Positions 1 through 8,788 are shown, counted from the stretch's first letter. The stretch: DNA of 64,000 bases from Sulfitobacter faviae (GCF_029870955.1 NZ_PGFQ01000001.1:558001-622000); one strand, 5' to 3'. Translations and numbers: made by a program. Notes: generated by a model not told the origin, from the sequence alone.

Positions 1-801
1 TGAAAGATAAAGGACCGCATTGAGATCGACCAAGATCGATACTGTCGGTCATGAACAACAATTCATCGCGATTATCCGATGCGCCCGCGATTGTTAGCGC
101 GGGTAAGTAATGGTCCACACTGGGGTGGCTTCGGTAAGAAGAGTGCCCAGCTTATCGCGATCTGCCAGCGTATCGAAGTCACGCTCGATCAAACGACCGG
201 TGACCAGATCATCGAACTCCAGCGCAAATGCCTCGGGCCTTCCCTCAAAGCTCAGCCGCCGCAGGTTATGGACGATGTTGCCAGAACCGAGAATGAGCAT
301 GCCACGGTTTCGCAGGTCGGAAAGCGCTTGACCGATCTCGAGTTGATGCGCCAACCCTGCCCCATATCGATAGAGACCTGAAAGACAGGAACATCCGCTT
401 CGGGTAGAGGTATTTCAGAACCGCCAGGCGCCATGGTCAGCCCCCAAGTGTCGTCTTCCTCGGCCCGGTGGCTTGCGAGGAGAGAGACAACTTCGCGCGC
501 GAGTTCCGGATGGCCCTGTGCCGGGTATCGCTCGGCATAGAGCGCTTCGGGAAAGCCATTGAAGTCGTGGATTGTCGCGGGAAGGCGGAGACATCAACTA
601 GTGTCGTTCCACGGGTCATCCAATGGGCCGATACCACGAGGATCGCGTTGCCGTGGAAGCCCTGCCCCAAAGTGGCCCAAGCCTGGCTGAAAGGCCCTCC
701 GTGATGGCGTGCATGGGGCTGCCATGGCCGAGAAAGACAACCGGCATTCTTTGAGTAGGTGCGAAGCGATCGCGCAGGCTATGCAAGCTATGGGTCCGCA
801 T
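1..801 (-). pseudogene. Frameshifted 4,5-DOPA dioxygenase extradiol-like protein (LigB/YgiD family), 3' end outside window
   Basis: Intact members are ring-cleaving non-haem iron enzymes of about 260 residues. The start at 801 follows a GAGGAGA ribosome site and encodes the family N-terminus FLGHGSPMHAI. Further segments appear in shifting frames: AILVVSAHW (metal-site region), GADHGAW, LILGSGNIVHNL, and near the left edge DHYLP followed by a normal-looking C-terminus. At least seven frame changes are needed, near 695, 577, 440, 419, 411, 356 and 122. Each can be repaired by one added base, usually C or G in a run. The gene sits 24 bp after a doxX-like gene, as a two-gene unit divergent from a LysR gene. 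It is either a decayed gene or locally poor sequence. The family call is secure and the broken state is as read. Confidence 0.7.
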
Positions 802-825
802 AATGACGTCTCCTCGGTTGGCCGA

Positions 826-1263
826 TCACCCATCATCGGTGATCCGGGAGGGTTCAGCAGAATTGCCCAAGGCACGGTCAATCACCGGCAGGCGCAGGCA
901 TAGCCCCGGCCCCCAGCGCAATCACGACTTGAACAACCGCCCAGAACAGCGGGAATTCCCAGCCACCACCTTCGTTAAGAAGGTCCAGCCGAACCCGGCA
1001 TGCCCAGACCGATCAAAGATGGCAATCAACGGCAAAGAAATAAGGCGCACGGCAATACCAGCGATCAACAAAAGTCCACCGCCAAGTTCAGCGAGGATGG
1101 TCAGGTAGGCAAAGAAGCCGGGAAGCCCAAGGCTTTCAAAGAAGGCAACGGTGCCGGGAATAGTAAAAAGGCTCACTTTCATCCATCCGTGAGCGAGAAA
1201 AAGAACACCACTGGAGAGACGAAGCGCCAGTGCGGCGATGTCGGTATTGGACTGCGTTGTCAT
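826..1263 (-). pseudogene. Frameshifted DoxX-family membrane protein
   Basis: The N-terminal part reads cleanly as a DoxX protein: LRLSSGVLFLAHGWMK, then a GLPGFFAYLTILAELGGG segment, typical of this small four-helix inner-membrane family of about 140 residues. The second half is spread over other frames as HAGFGWTF, then GGGWEFPLFWAVVQVVIAL (near 900-950), then LRLPVIDRALG, ending at a TGA at 826-828. At least three missing bases (near 960 and two near 890-900) explain this. The segment between IAI and HAGFGW also looks disturbed. DoxX genes often accompany oxidoreductases, and here the downstream neighbour is the dioxygenase-like pseudogene. Function beyond membrane association with redox enzymes is not known. 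Confidence 0.7.
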
Positions 1264-1394
1264 TCGTATGTTTCCTTAGGGAGGGAGACCACATGCAAGC
1301 GGCCTGCTGTTTATGTGGCCCTACATACAGCTTGCCTAGCTCGTCCGAAATGGCGATGATATGGAATAACTGTCCATAAAATGTTCTGAATGAG

Positions 1395-2285
1395 ATGGAT
1401 CTGTTTGATCAATTGCGCGCCTTCGTGGCCACTGCCCGAAATGGGTCGTTCACGGCGGCTGCTGAGGAGTTAGGCACGTCCAACCGCCTGACGTCAAAAT
1501 ATGTGGCCGAGCTTGAACAGCGGCTCGGAGTTCGATTGCTGCAAAGGACAACGCGGCAGGTGGGTCTTTCCCCGGCGGGGGAAACCTTGCTGGCACGTGT
1601 CCCCGCTGCTGGACGGGATTGACGACCTACTGGAAGAGGTTTCGCAAGGGTCCGAAAACCTTTCCGGCCCGCTGCGCATCACCGCGCCAGTCACTTTTGG
1701 AGAGATTTACGTGGCCGGTATGCTGGCACGTTTCGGCGCGAAGTATCCAGACGTAACCATCGACCTGCGGCTGAGCGATGCCTATGCCGACCTCGCAGCA
1801 GACGGGATCGACCTTGCCCTGCGCATCGGCCATTTTGATCTATCGTCTATGAAGGTCCGCCGTCTGACCAGCTTTGAGAGCATGCTTGTCGCCAGCCCTG
1901 CCTTTCTGGCCCAGAGCCCCGATATCTTAAAGCCGGAAGACTTGGCTGAGGTCAGCTGCATCGTCGATACGAACCGACGCTTGCCGCGCCGTTGGCATTT
2001 CAAACGGGCAGCCGAGAAACGGGTCGTGCATGTCAAAGGACGGTTTCAGGTGAACTCAGCTCATGCGGCGGCAGAGCTCGCATGCCAAGGGCTTGGGGTC
2101 GCCTATATCCCCAGCTTCGCGGTGAGTGACGCCCTTGAGCGCGGTGCGCTGGTGCCCCCTCTTCCGGGTTGGACGGGGGAAAAAGGGATGTGGCGGCGGT
2201 CTATCTCGAAGGCCGTGCCCTTCCGCGCAAGGTACGGACGCTGATCGACTTTATCGTGGCCGATCTGCGCGAAACTTCGTTTTAA
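1395..2285 (+). CDS. LysR-family transcriptional regulator, interrupted by two frameshifts
   Basis: The first 70 residues are a LysR winged helix-turn-helix (MDLFDQLRAFVATARNGSFTAAAEELGTS, then LEQRLGVRLLQRTTRQVGLS). The frame breaks near 1605-1612, where HVSPLLDGIDDLLEEV continues in another frame. The substrate-binding domain (GPLRITAPVTFGE, LGVAYIPSFAV) runs to about 2190. A second break there, in GGG before ATG, moves the tail to a third frame, which ends ADLRETSF-stop at 2285. The combined length of about 296 residues is normal for the family. The gene diverges from the doxX/dioxygenase pair, so that pair is its likely target by usual LysR logic (inference). Whether it is a true pseudogene or a base-calling artefact cannot be told from this sequence. 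Confidence 0.75.
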
Positions 2286-2318
2286 GCCCAACCGACCAGA
2301 ACGCTGCTCCCTCCAGGA

Positions 2319-3080
2319 TCACCCGAGAACACGTGCGATTCCGGCCTGCACCTTCAGCAACGCGGGAAGATAACTTTCGATTAACTCCGCCGGGTCCGGC
2401 TGCGTTGCCGCCATCCCGGTGTTAAGAGCCGCAACCACGGTACCCTTGCTGTTGAGCACCGGCACCGCGAGCGATCGCAGGCTTATCTCGACCTCCTGAT
2501 CGACCATCGCATAGCCACGCTCCCCCGCTGACTGCACTTGCATCATGATCTCATCCGGATCCGTCAAGCTGAACCGGGTGCGCGGAGAGAGGTTCGACGC
2601 CTCAATAATCCGGCGTGCTTCCGCCTCCGGTATCGCGCCCAACAACACGCGTCCCATAGACGTGCTATGCGCTGGAAGGCGCGACCCAGGCATCAAACCA
2701 ATAGACATGACACGCCGCTGCGATGCCCGAGCGAGATAAACAATTTCGGTCTCGTCAAGGATGGCGACCGAGCAACTTTGGCCGATCTGTTCGGTCAGCT
2801 GATCCAGCCACGGCTGCACAACCTGCGGCAGTTGCAAACCACCAATGGCCCCTGTGCCAAGGCGCAGGCAGCGATGTGTCAGAGTAAAGAACTTCCCGTC
2901 ATAGGCAGCGTAGCCTTCGGCATGGAGCGTCAACAGGCAGCGGCGTGAGGTGGCACGGTCAAGCCCAGTCAGCGCGGCGACCTCGCTAATAGACAGCTTG
3001 GGGCGCTGCGCGTCGAAACATTCGATCACCCTAAGTCCCTTGGCGAGAGAAGAGATTGTACTGCTGGATTTGTTCGTCAT
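2319..3080 (-). CDS. pcaR: IclR-family regulator of the beta-ketoadipate pathway, PcaR/PcaU type
   Basis: The 253-residue protein has an N-terminal winged helix-turn-helix (about residues 10-70, with SISEVAALTGLDRATSRRCLLTL) and a C-terminal IclR effector domain (GRVLLGAIPEAEARRII, RGYAMVDQEVEISLRSLAVPV). The PcaR/PcaU/PobR branch carries this exact style of helix (LDRATxRRxLLTL) and responds to beta-ketoadipate or protocatechuate. It is transcribed away from pcaIJF. The shared intergenic region has three copies of a 10-bp element starting ACGAACAAAT, matching the multi-repeat operators known for this branch. An activator of pcaIJF and possibly other pca genes is expected. The exact effector is inferred. 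Confidence 0.85.
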   Translation of the reverse strand: MTNKSSSTISSLAKGLRVIECFDAQRPKLSISEVAALTGLDRATSRRCLLTLHAEGYAAYDGKFFTLTHRCLRLGTGAIGGLQLPQVVQPWLDQLTEQIGQSCSVAILDETEIVYLARASQRRVMSIGLMPGSRLPAHSTSMGRVLLGAIPEAEARRIIEASNLSPRTRFSLTDPDEIMMQVQSAGERGYAMVDQEVEISLRSLAVPVLNSKGTVVAALNTGMAATQPDPAELIESYLPALLKVQAGIARVLG

Positions 3081-3129
3081 GCGTACAGAAGATTACACTC
3101 AACGAACAAATGTCAATATACGCACAAAT
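3068..3129. promoter_or_regulatory. Candidate PcaR operator: three 10-bp repeats between pcaR and pcaI
   Basis: ATTTGTTCGT (3068-3077) is the exact reverse complement of ACGAACAAAT (3102-3111), and ACGCACAAAT (3120-3129) is a direct copy with one mismatch. One inverted plus one direct repeat is the arrangement described for PcaU/PobR-type IclR regulators. The GTTCG and CGCAC cores resemble the Pseudomonas PcaR site as I recall it. The first copy lies over the first codons of pcaR, so autoregulation is possible. Confidence 0.6.
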
Positions 3130-3185
3130 TACTGGTTCCGCATTTCTGTGAACGCTAGACCCTCTGCAACATGAGGAGACCAGCA

Positions 3186-3905
3186 ATGGACAAAACATTT
3201 CCTACTGTGGCTGACGCCGTGGCCGACATCCTGGATGGGGCGACGGTGATGATTGGGGGGTTTGGCGGCTCTGGCGCGCCGATCGAACTGATCCACGCTC
3301 TTATCGACCGCTTCCGCGCCACCGGCAGCCCCGCAGCGATCACCGTCATCAACAACAACGCGGGCAACGGCTATTGCGGGATCGCGGCGATGATCAAAGC
3401 GGGCATGGTTCGCAAGATGATCTGCTCGTTCCCGCGCAGTTCCAACGCCGAAGCCTTCAATGAAAAGTACCTCGCGGGCGAGATCGAGTTGGACCTGGTC
3501 CCGCAGGGCACATTGGCCGAGCGCATCCGCGCCGCCGGTGCCGGCATCCCCGCCTTCTACACGCCGACCTCTTTCGGCACGGAACTTGCCGAAGGCAAAC
3601 CGATCGAAGAATTCGACGGCAAGATGTATGTCCGCGAAAGATGGCTGAAGGCAGATTACGCGCTAATCAAGGGTCAGGACGGTGACCATACCGGCAACCT
3701 GACCTACCGCATGGCGGGCCGCAACTTTAACCCGCTGATGGCCATGGCGGCGGCAAAAACCATCGCGCAGGTTAGCGTGCTGGGCGCGCCCGGCAGCATA
3801 GACCCACAAGAGGTCATCACCCCGGGGATCTTCGTCGACGCAATCGTGGAAGTGACAGAACCTCAACAAGAAGAAGTGCTTGTGCGCACGGGAGCGATTT
3901 ACTGA
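3186..3905 (+). CDS. pcaI: 3-oxoadipate CoA-transferase subunit A
   Basis: This is the alpha subunit of the family I CoA-transferase that moves CoA from succinyl-CoA to beta-ketoadipate, the penultimate step of the pathway. The 239-residue product shows the glycine-rich N-terminal motif GATVMIGGFGGSGAP and the subunit A block ITVINNNAGNG. The ATG at 3186 was chosen over 3171 because GAGGA at about 3172-3176 is correctly spaced for it. The stop overlaps the ATG of pcaJ by one base, so the subunits are translationally coupled. Expression probably depends on the divergent PcaR-type regulator. Confidence 0.93.
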   Translation: MDKTFPTVADAVADILDGATVMIGGFGGSGAPIELIHALIDRFRATGSPAAITVINNNAGNGYCGIAAMIKAGMVRKMICSFPRSSNAEAFNEKYLAGEIELDLVPQGTLAERIRAAGAGIPAFYTPTSFGTELAEGKPIEEFDGKMYVRERWLKADYALIKGQDGDHTGNLTYRMAGRNFNPLMAMAAAKTIAQVSVLGAPGSIDPQEVITPGIFVDAIVEVTEPQQEEVLVRTGAIY

Positions 3906-4600
3906 TGGCGGAGTTTAACATCATGCAAGACAAGCTCTCGAACGCACAGATCGCATGGCGCGCGGCGCAGGACATTGAAGACGGGTCTTACGTCAACCTC
4001 GGCATCGGCTTCCCCGAAATGATCGCCAAATTCCAGCCCGAGGGCCGCGACGTGACCTATCACACCGAAAACGGGGTTTTGGGTTTCGGTCAGGCCCCGA
4101 AAGAGGGTGAAGAGGATTGGGATCTGATCAACGCTGGCAAGAAGCCGATCACGCTCAAGCCCGGTGCCGCGTTTTTCCACCACGCCGACAGTTTCGCGAT
4201 GGTCCGCGGCGGGCATCTCGATCTCGCCGTGCTGGGGGCCTATCAGGTAGCTCAGAATGGCGATCTGGCGAATTGGCGCGTCGGCACCAAGGGCGTGCCT
4301 GCCGTGGGCGGCGCGATGGATCTTGTGCATGGTGCCAAACGGGTGGCCGTGGTCACCGATCATGTCACCAAGGATGGCGGCCCGAAACTGGTCGAACGCT
4401 GCACCTTCCCGCTCACTGGCTTGGGATGTGTCACCCAAGTCTATACCTCGCTCGCGGTGATCGACATCAAGGGCGGCAGGTTCATCCTGCGGGAGAAAGT
4501 GCCGGGGCTCAGCATGGACGCTCTACAGGCCGTCACCGGGGCCACGTTGCACATTGAAGGCGATGTTGCCGATCTTATCGTACCGGAGGAACTGGCATGA
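3905..4600 (+). CDS. pcaJ: 3-oxoadipate CoA-transferase subunit B
   Basis: Beta subunit of the pcaIJ enzyme, 231 residues. It contains LGIGFPEMIA and the motif HTENGVLGFG; Glu55 in ENG is the expected catalytic glutamate that forms the CoA thioester intermediate. The segment MDLVHGAKRVAVVTDHVTKDGGPKLV is typical of bacterial succinyl-CoA:3-ketoacid transferase B chains. The alternative start Met7 is possible but less well placed. The stop overlaps pcaF by four bases (ATGA). The generic alternative, a succinyl-CoA:acetoacetate transferase, is less likely given pcaF next to it. Confidence 0.93.
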   Translation: MAEFNIMQDKLSNAQIAWRAAQDIEDGSYVNLGIGFPEMIAKFQPEGRDVTYHTENGVLGFGQAPKEGEEDWDLINAGKKPITLKPGAAFFHHADSFAMVRGGHLDLAVLGAYQVAQNGDLANWRVGTKGVPAVGGAMDLVHGAKRVAVVTDHVTKDGGPKLVERCTFPLTGLGCVTQVYTSLAVIDIKGGRFILREKVPGLSMDALQAVTGATLHIEGDVADLIVPEELA

Positions 4601-5796
4601 TCGACGTCTATATCTGTGATTACATCCGCACCCCCATTGGCCGATATGGCGGGGCGCTGTCCTCTGTCCGGGCCGATGATCTGGGCGCTGTGCCCCTCAA
4701 GGCGCTGATCGAACGCAACCCCTCTTTGGACCCTGCGGCAATTGACGAAGTTATCTTTGGCTGCGCCAATCAGGCAGGCGAGGACAACCGCAACGTCGCG
4801 CGCATGTCACTGTTGCTGGCGGGCTACCCTGAGACCGTCCCCGGCACCACGATGAACCGGCTCTGCGGATCTGGTATGGACGCGGTGATCACCGCGGCGC
4901 GGGCGATCAAGGCTGGAGAGGCCGAATTGATCGTTGCGGGCGGGGTTGAGAGCATGTCGCGCGCACCCTTCGTAATGCCCAAGGCCGAGACCGCCTTTTC
5001 ACGGAACAACGAAGTCTTTGACACCACCATCGGCTGGCGTTTCGTCAACAAATTGATGAAGGCGCAATACGGCGTCGATTCAATGCCTGAAACCGCGGAG
5101 AACGTGGCGGAGGATTTTGACGTTAACCGTGCAGATCAAGATGCCTTCGCCCTGCGGTCCCAGCAAAAAGCAGGTGCCGCGATGGCAAGCGGGCGTCTGG
5201 CGCAAGAGATCGTGCCTGTCTCTATCCCACAGCGCCGGGGTGATCCTATCCTTGTGTCAGAAGATGAACATCCCCGCCCTTCGACCACCTTGGAAGCGCT
5301 GCAAAAGCTTAAATCCTTTGTCAAAGCGGATGGTACGGTGACGGCGGGCAATGCCTCCGGCGTCAATGATGGTGCGGCGGCATTGATCCTCGCCACGAAA
5401 GAAGCCGCAGAGAAACATGGGCTGACCCCTATTGCCAAAGTCCTCGGCGGCGCGACGGCCGGGGTCGCACCGCGCATCATGGGCTTTGGTCCTGCGCCTG
5501 CGTCCAAAAAGCTGATGGCGCGGCTCGGGCTTAAGCAAGATGATTTCAGTGTCATCGAACTGAACGAGGCTTTCGCGTCACAGGGCCTTGCCACCTTACG
5601 TGATTTGGGCATCCCAGACGACGATCCACGGGTGAACCCCAACGGCGGCGCAATCAGTCTTGGACATCCGCTTGGCATGTCCGGCGCAAGGATCACCGGC
5701 ACGGCCATGCTGGAGTTGGAACCCGGTGGAAGGTCCCTTTCTACGATGTGTATCGGTGTCGGCCAAGGGATCGCCATCGCACTGGAGGCCCTCTGA
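4597..5796 (+). CDS. pcaF: 3-oxoadipyl-CoA thiolase
   Basis: This 399-residue thiolase cleaves beta-ketoadipyl-CoA into succinyl-CoA and acetyl-CoA, the last step of protocatechuate breakdown. Catalytic residues are visible: Cys90 in MNRLCGSGMDAV, the His of NGGAISLGHPLG and the C-terminal Cys of CIGVGQGIA. The N-terminal phrase YICDYIRTPIGRYGGALSSVRADDLG is characteristic of PcaF/PaaJ rather than general acetyl-CoA acetyltransferases. It is the last gene of the pcaIJF operon; about 190 bp without a recognised gene separates it from the convergent tetR gene. Confidence 0.93.
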   Translation: MIDVYICDYIRTPIGRYGGALSSVRADDLGAVPLKALIERNPSLDPAAIDEVIFGCANQAGEDNRNVARMSLLLAGYPETVPGTTMNRLCGSGMDAVITAARAIKAGEAELIVAGGVESMSRAPFVMPKAETAFSRNNEVFDTTIGWRFVNKLMKAQYGVDSMPETAENVAEDFDVNRADQDAFALRSQQKAGAAMASGRLAQEIVPVSIPQRRGDPILVSEDEHPRPSTTLEALQKLKSFVKADGTVTAGNASGVNDGAAALILATKEAAEKHGLTPIAKVLGGATAGVAPRIMGFGPAPASKKLMARLGLKQDDFSVIELNEAFASQGLATLRDLGIPDDDPRVNPNGGAISLGHPLGMSGARITGTAMLELEPGGRSLSTMCIGVGQGIAIALEAL

Positions 5797-5990
5797 GCTC
5801 TTCGGCAGGTGACATGTTAATCGCTCCCAATCAGATGCGAAAATGCCTAACCAGATAGCTCCAGCCACGGCTCCGCGCTTGAAAGTGAGGGGAGAGGAGT
5901 GCCTGGCCGTACCTTATGCAACTCGTCATTCGTTCAGCATTTGCAGGCCAAAACTCCCTAGCGCGGGATAAAAGGGTGCGGAAAACTCTT

Positions 5991-6668
5991 TCAATAGCGC
6001 GGATTTGGCGCCGTCAAAACCGAATTTAAGATCGTACTGACGATCTCTTCCTTGAGCTTTCTTTGCCCCTCTTGGGAGACGATCTCATCCCCAAAAACCC
6101 GGGTGAAGGTAGGTTCGTTGGACACGTTAAAAAAGCACAGGGCGCTTATTTTCCAATGTAGTCGAAGGGGATCGATATCCGAGCGAAACAGCTTCATCTC
6201 GCGTCCACGCTCGAGGATTTCTTTTAACTGATCAACCGCCGGCGTGTTGCCTGATCGAATGGTTTCCGAGGCGGTCAGATGTATGCCTCGATGAATGTTC
6301 TCAATCATCACCAAGCGGATGAAATCTTCGTTGTCGCGGTGGTGTGAAAAGGTAAATTTGACCAGCTTTGAGAGAGCTTCAACAGGGTCGAGGTTCTCAA
6401 GTTCAAGGGCCCTCTCGCCTTCTCGCACATCGTTGTAGGCCTGTTCGAGTACTTCGCGATAGAGGCTCTCTTTGTCTTTGAAGTAGTAAAAAATCATCCG
6501 CTTGGACGTTTTTGTCTTCTCCGCGATGTCCTGCACCCGCGCGCCTGACAAGCCGTGGGCGGCGAACTCCGCTCGTGCCACGCGAAGGATATCCGCTTTA
6601 ACGGCTTCGGGGTCTTGCTTCCATGAAGTGCGCTGACGACTCGTTGATGTTTTGGCGGATGTGGTCAT
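5991..6668 (-). CDS. TetR-family regulator, likely controlling the quinate/protocatechuate operon
   Basis: The start at Met 6668 (MTTSAKTSTS) is preferred because AGGGA lies just upstream; an earlier in-frame ATG at 6704 is less convincing. The product is about 225 residues with a TetR helix-turn-helix at residues 25-70 (AEFAAHGLSGARVQDIAEKTKTSKRMIFYYFKDKESLY) and a divergent ligand-binding half. It is transcribed away from the quinate/shikimate dehydrogenase and so probably represses the long operon starting at 6808. A pair of repeated elements with an AACCA-CA-TGGTT palindrome lies in the shared promoter. The ligand is unknown; a pathway metabolite such as quinate, shikimate or protocatechuate is inferred. 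Confidence 0.82.
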   Translation of the reverse strand: MTTSAKTSTSRQRTSWKQDPEAVKADILRVARAEFAAHGLSGARVQDIAEKTKTSKRMIFYYFKDKESLYREVLEQAYNDVREGERALELENLDPVEALSKLVKFTFSHHRDNEDFIRLVMIENIHRGIHLTASETIRSGNTPAVDQLKEILERGREMKLFRSDIDPLRLHWKISALCFFNVSNEPTFTRVFGDEIVSQEGQRKLKEEIVSTILNSVLTAPNPRY

Positions 6669-6700
6669 GCGTAACTCCCTAACGGTCCGACCAGCATAGC

Positions 6701-6756
6701 ACAATTAACTGCTTGGTACATATCTGTTGACACACAATTAACCACATGGTTCATTA
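6701..6756 (+). promoter_or_regulatory. Promoter of the quinate operon with two repeated candidate TetR operators
   Basis: Two 21-bp elements starting ACAATTAAC and ending GGT(A/T)CAT lie at 6701-6721 and 6734-6754, 33 bp apart, about three helical turns. The second contains the perfect palindrome AACCACATGGTT. A -35-like TTGACA (6727-6732) is followed after 18 bp by TCATTA, so the second element covers the spacer. This is a natural layout for repression by the adjacent TetR protein. Confidence 0.55.
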
Positions 6757-6807
6757 CGGACATTCCAGCGTGCCGGGAGGATTCGCTGGATGTATCGGAG
6801 GTAACGA

Positions 6808-7701
6808 ATGTCGTCGCAGATCAAAAAGCAGACCAAGCACTCGCAAGACGACGGATCTGCCGATTTGTTGATCGGACTGGTGGGCCGAGGCATTCAACAG
6901 TCCCGCACTCCAAGGATGCACATGGCCGAGGGAGCTGCCCAAGGGCATCGCATTCTCTACCAAATTCTTGATGCCGATGCTTTTCCGCGAGGGGAGGCAC
7001 CGCTGGAAAAAATCGTCGGCGCCGCTGAGCTTTGCGGCTTTGCCGGGTTGAACGTGACCTTTCCTTATAAAATCGACGTCATGGCCTTCTTGGACGAGTT
7101 ATCTCCGAACGCCCGCGCTATTGGGGCAGTCAACACCGTGGTCTTTCGCAACGGGCGTCGCATAGGTCACAACACTGACAAATGGGGGTTCGAAGAAGGC
7201 TTCCGTCGGAACTTGCCGGACGCGAAGATGGGCCATGTTCTGCAAATTGGCGCGGGCGGCGCAGGGGTTGCTGTCGCTCATGCGCTCCTGTCCCTTGGCG
7301 CCGCTCGCTTGACGATCACTGACACGAACGCGGCGCGCGCCGCAGCTTTGGTAACGCAGCTTTCCCAAAATGCTGGTGCCGCGCAGGTCGATGCCATCGG
7401 TCTCGACCAACTATCGGAGATAGCTCCTACAGGTGTCGTAAACGCGACCCCCATGGGGATGGCGAAGCTGCCGGGCTCGGCCTACCCGGTCGAATTGCTG
7501 CATCCCGATTTATGGGTCGCCGATATTGTCTATTTCCCGCTTGAAACCGAGCTGCTTGCCGCCGCGCGCGCGGCGGGATGCCGGGTTTTGCTGGGCTCCG
7601 GAATGGCCGTCTATCAGGCCGTGCGGGCCTATGAACTCTTTACCGGGCGCAAGCCCGACCCGATGCGGATGAAAGCTACATTCGACTCTTTCATCTCATG
7701 A
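6808..7701 (+). CDS. Quinate/shikimate dehydrogenase (AroE/YdiB family)
   Basis: The 297-residue protein has the shikimate dehydrogenase fold: substrate part GLVGRGIQQSRTPRMH, catalytic Lys88 in NVTFPYK, Asp124 in HNTDKWGF and the dinucleotide loop GAGGAG (148-153). The SRTPxMHxxEG motif replaces the usual SLSPxxHN of biosynthetic AroE and is typical of catabolic quinate/shikimate dehydrogenases. It would oxidise quinate to 3-dehydroquinate and/or shikimate to 3-dehydroshikimate. It is first in the operon, behind a good GGAGG site. The preference for quinate over shikimate, and for NAD over NADP, cannot be read from sequence alone. Confidence 0.85.
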   Translation: MSSQIKKQTKHSQDDGSADLLIGLVGRGIQQSRTPRMHMAEGAAQGHRILYQILDADAFPRGEAPLEKIVGAAELCGFAGLNVTFPYKIDVMAFLDELSPNARAIGAVNTVVFRNGRRIGHNTDKWGFEEGFRRNLPDAKMGHVLQIGAGGAGVAVAHALLSLGAARLTITDTNAARAAALVTQLSQNAGAAQVDAIGLDQLSEIAPTGVVNATPMGMAKLPGSAYPVELLHPDLWVADIVYFPLETELLAAARAAGCRVLLGSGMAVYQAVRAYELFTGRKPDPMRMKATFDSFIS

Positions 7702-7745
7702 GACTTGCCGCGCAGGCGGCGACCGAACGCAAAATGGAGGATAGC

Positions 7746-8753
7746 ATGCGTTTCAATTTTACCACCCTTACCACGGCCACGGCGCTCGCCCTTGGCCTTG
7801 CCGCCGCCGGCGCACAGGCTCAGACCCTGCGCATTGCCCATGTTGATCCCGATGAGTGGACCGGCTCCAAGAAAGGCGCAGCGGCCCAGATTTTCCGCAA
7901 CATCGTCGAAGGCGAGACTGATCTGGAAGTTGAAATCTTCCCGGCGGGTGCTTTGGGTAACGAAGACGAACTGGTCGGTCAGGTTCAGGAAGGCCTTCTG
8001 CAAATGGCCATCGTATCGGGGGCCATGTCCAAAGCCTGCCCCGCGGCCTCGGTTCTCGACATCCCCTACACGTTCTCTTCTGCAACCGTCGCTTGGGAGG
8101 TGCTTGACGGGGAATTCGGTGAAGCACTGTCTGAGCACTGTCTTGAGCAGACCGGCATGCGGACCTTGGCCTATGGTGAAACCGGCTTTCGCAATTTTAC
8201 CAACAACGTGCGCGAAATCCGTACCCCAGCCGATATGGAAGGCTTGAAATTTCGGGTACAACCGATCCCACTCTATCTTGAGATGGTCAGCGGCTTGGGC
8301 GGCGAACCGACCCCGATCGCATGGACGGAACTGCCGAATGCGTTGTCCACCGGTGTGGTTGACGGGCAAGAGAACCCGGTCGGCGTCATCTACAATAACG
8401 GTCTGCATCAGTTGCAGAAATACATGACTCTTGATGGTCACGTTTACGCGGCAGACTTTATCGTCGTCAGCGATGAATTCTTCCAGACCCTGACCGCCCC
8501 CCAGCAAGACGTCGTGACCCGCGCCGCCATCGTGGCCGGCAATATGGGCCGCTCAATCCAGCAATGGACAACGGCGCAGGGCGTGCTTTCGGTTCAGGAA
8601 GAAGGCATGCAGGTCTATTCGCCCACCGCAGAAGAACTGGCCATGTTTGCCGAGAAAGCGCAGCCAGCAGTGGTTGAGTTCCTGCGCGGCGAATTGGGCG
8701 AGAACGCCACTTGGATCGATGAGCTCCAATCGGCAGTGGCAGCAACACAATAA
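7746..8753 (+). CDS. dctP: TRAP transporter substrate-binding protein (DctP family)
   Basis: Periplasmic binding protein of a tripartite ATP-independent transporter, 335 residues. The ATG at 7746 follows GGAGG and begins a signal peptide (MRFNFTTLTTATALALGLAAAGAQAQ) with probable cleavage after AQA near residue 25. The mature part has DctP features: FPAGALGNEDELVGQVQEG, LKFRVQPIPLYLEMVSGLGGEPTPIAW, GVVDGQENP. The arginine in LKFRVQ is the usual carboxylate-binding residue. Embedded in a quinate catabolic operon, it probably binds quinate, shikimate or protocatechuate (inference). A stable stem-loop follows the gene and may raise its mRNA level over dctQM. Confidence 0.9.
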   Translation: MRFNFTTLTTATALALGLAAAGAQAQTLRIAHVDPDEWTGSKKGAAAQIFRNIVEGETDLEVEIFPAGALGNEDELVGQVQEGLLQMAIVSGAMSKACPAASVLDIPYTFSSATVAWEVLDGEFGEALSEHCLEQTGMRTLAYGETGFRNFTNNVREIRTPADMEGLKFRVQPIPLYLEMVSGLGGEPTPIAWTELPNALSTGVVDGQENPVGVIYNNGLHQLQKYMTLDGHVYAADFIVVSDEFFQTLTAPQQDVVTRAAIVAGNMGRSIQQWTTAQGVLSVQEEGMQVYSPTAEELAMFAEKAQPAVVEFLRGELGENATWIDELQSAVAATQ

Positions 8754-8764
8754 GCTGCTCCTAC

Positions 8765-8788
8765 AGCCAGGCCGTCTTCGGCCTGGCT
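8765..8788 (+). promoter_or_regulatory. Stem-loop between dctP and dctQ
   Basis: A perfect 10-bp stem, AGCCAGGCCG paired with CGGCCTGGCT around a TCTT loop, lies 11 bp after the dctP stop. It lacks a T-run. Such hairpins after binding-protein genes usually act as mRNA stabilisers or partial attenuators, so that more binding protein than permease is made. Confidence 0.6.
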
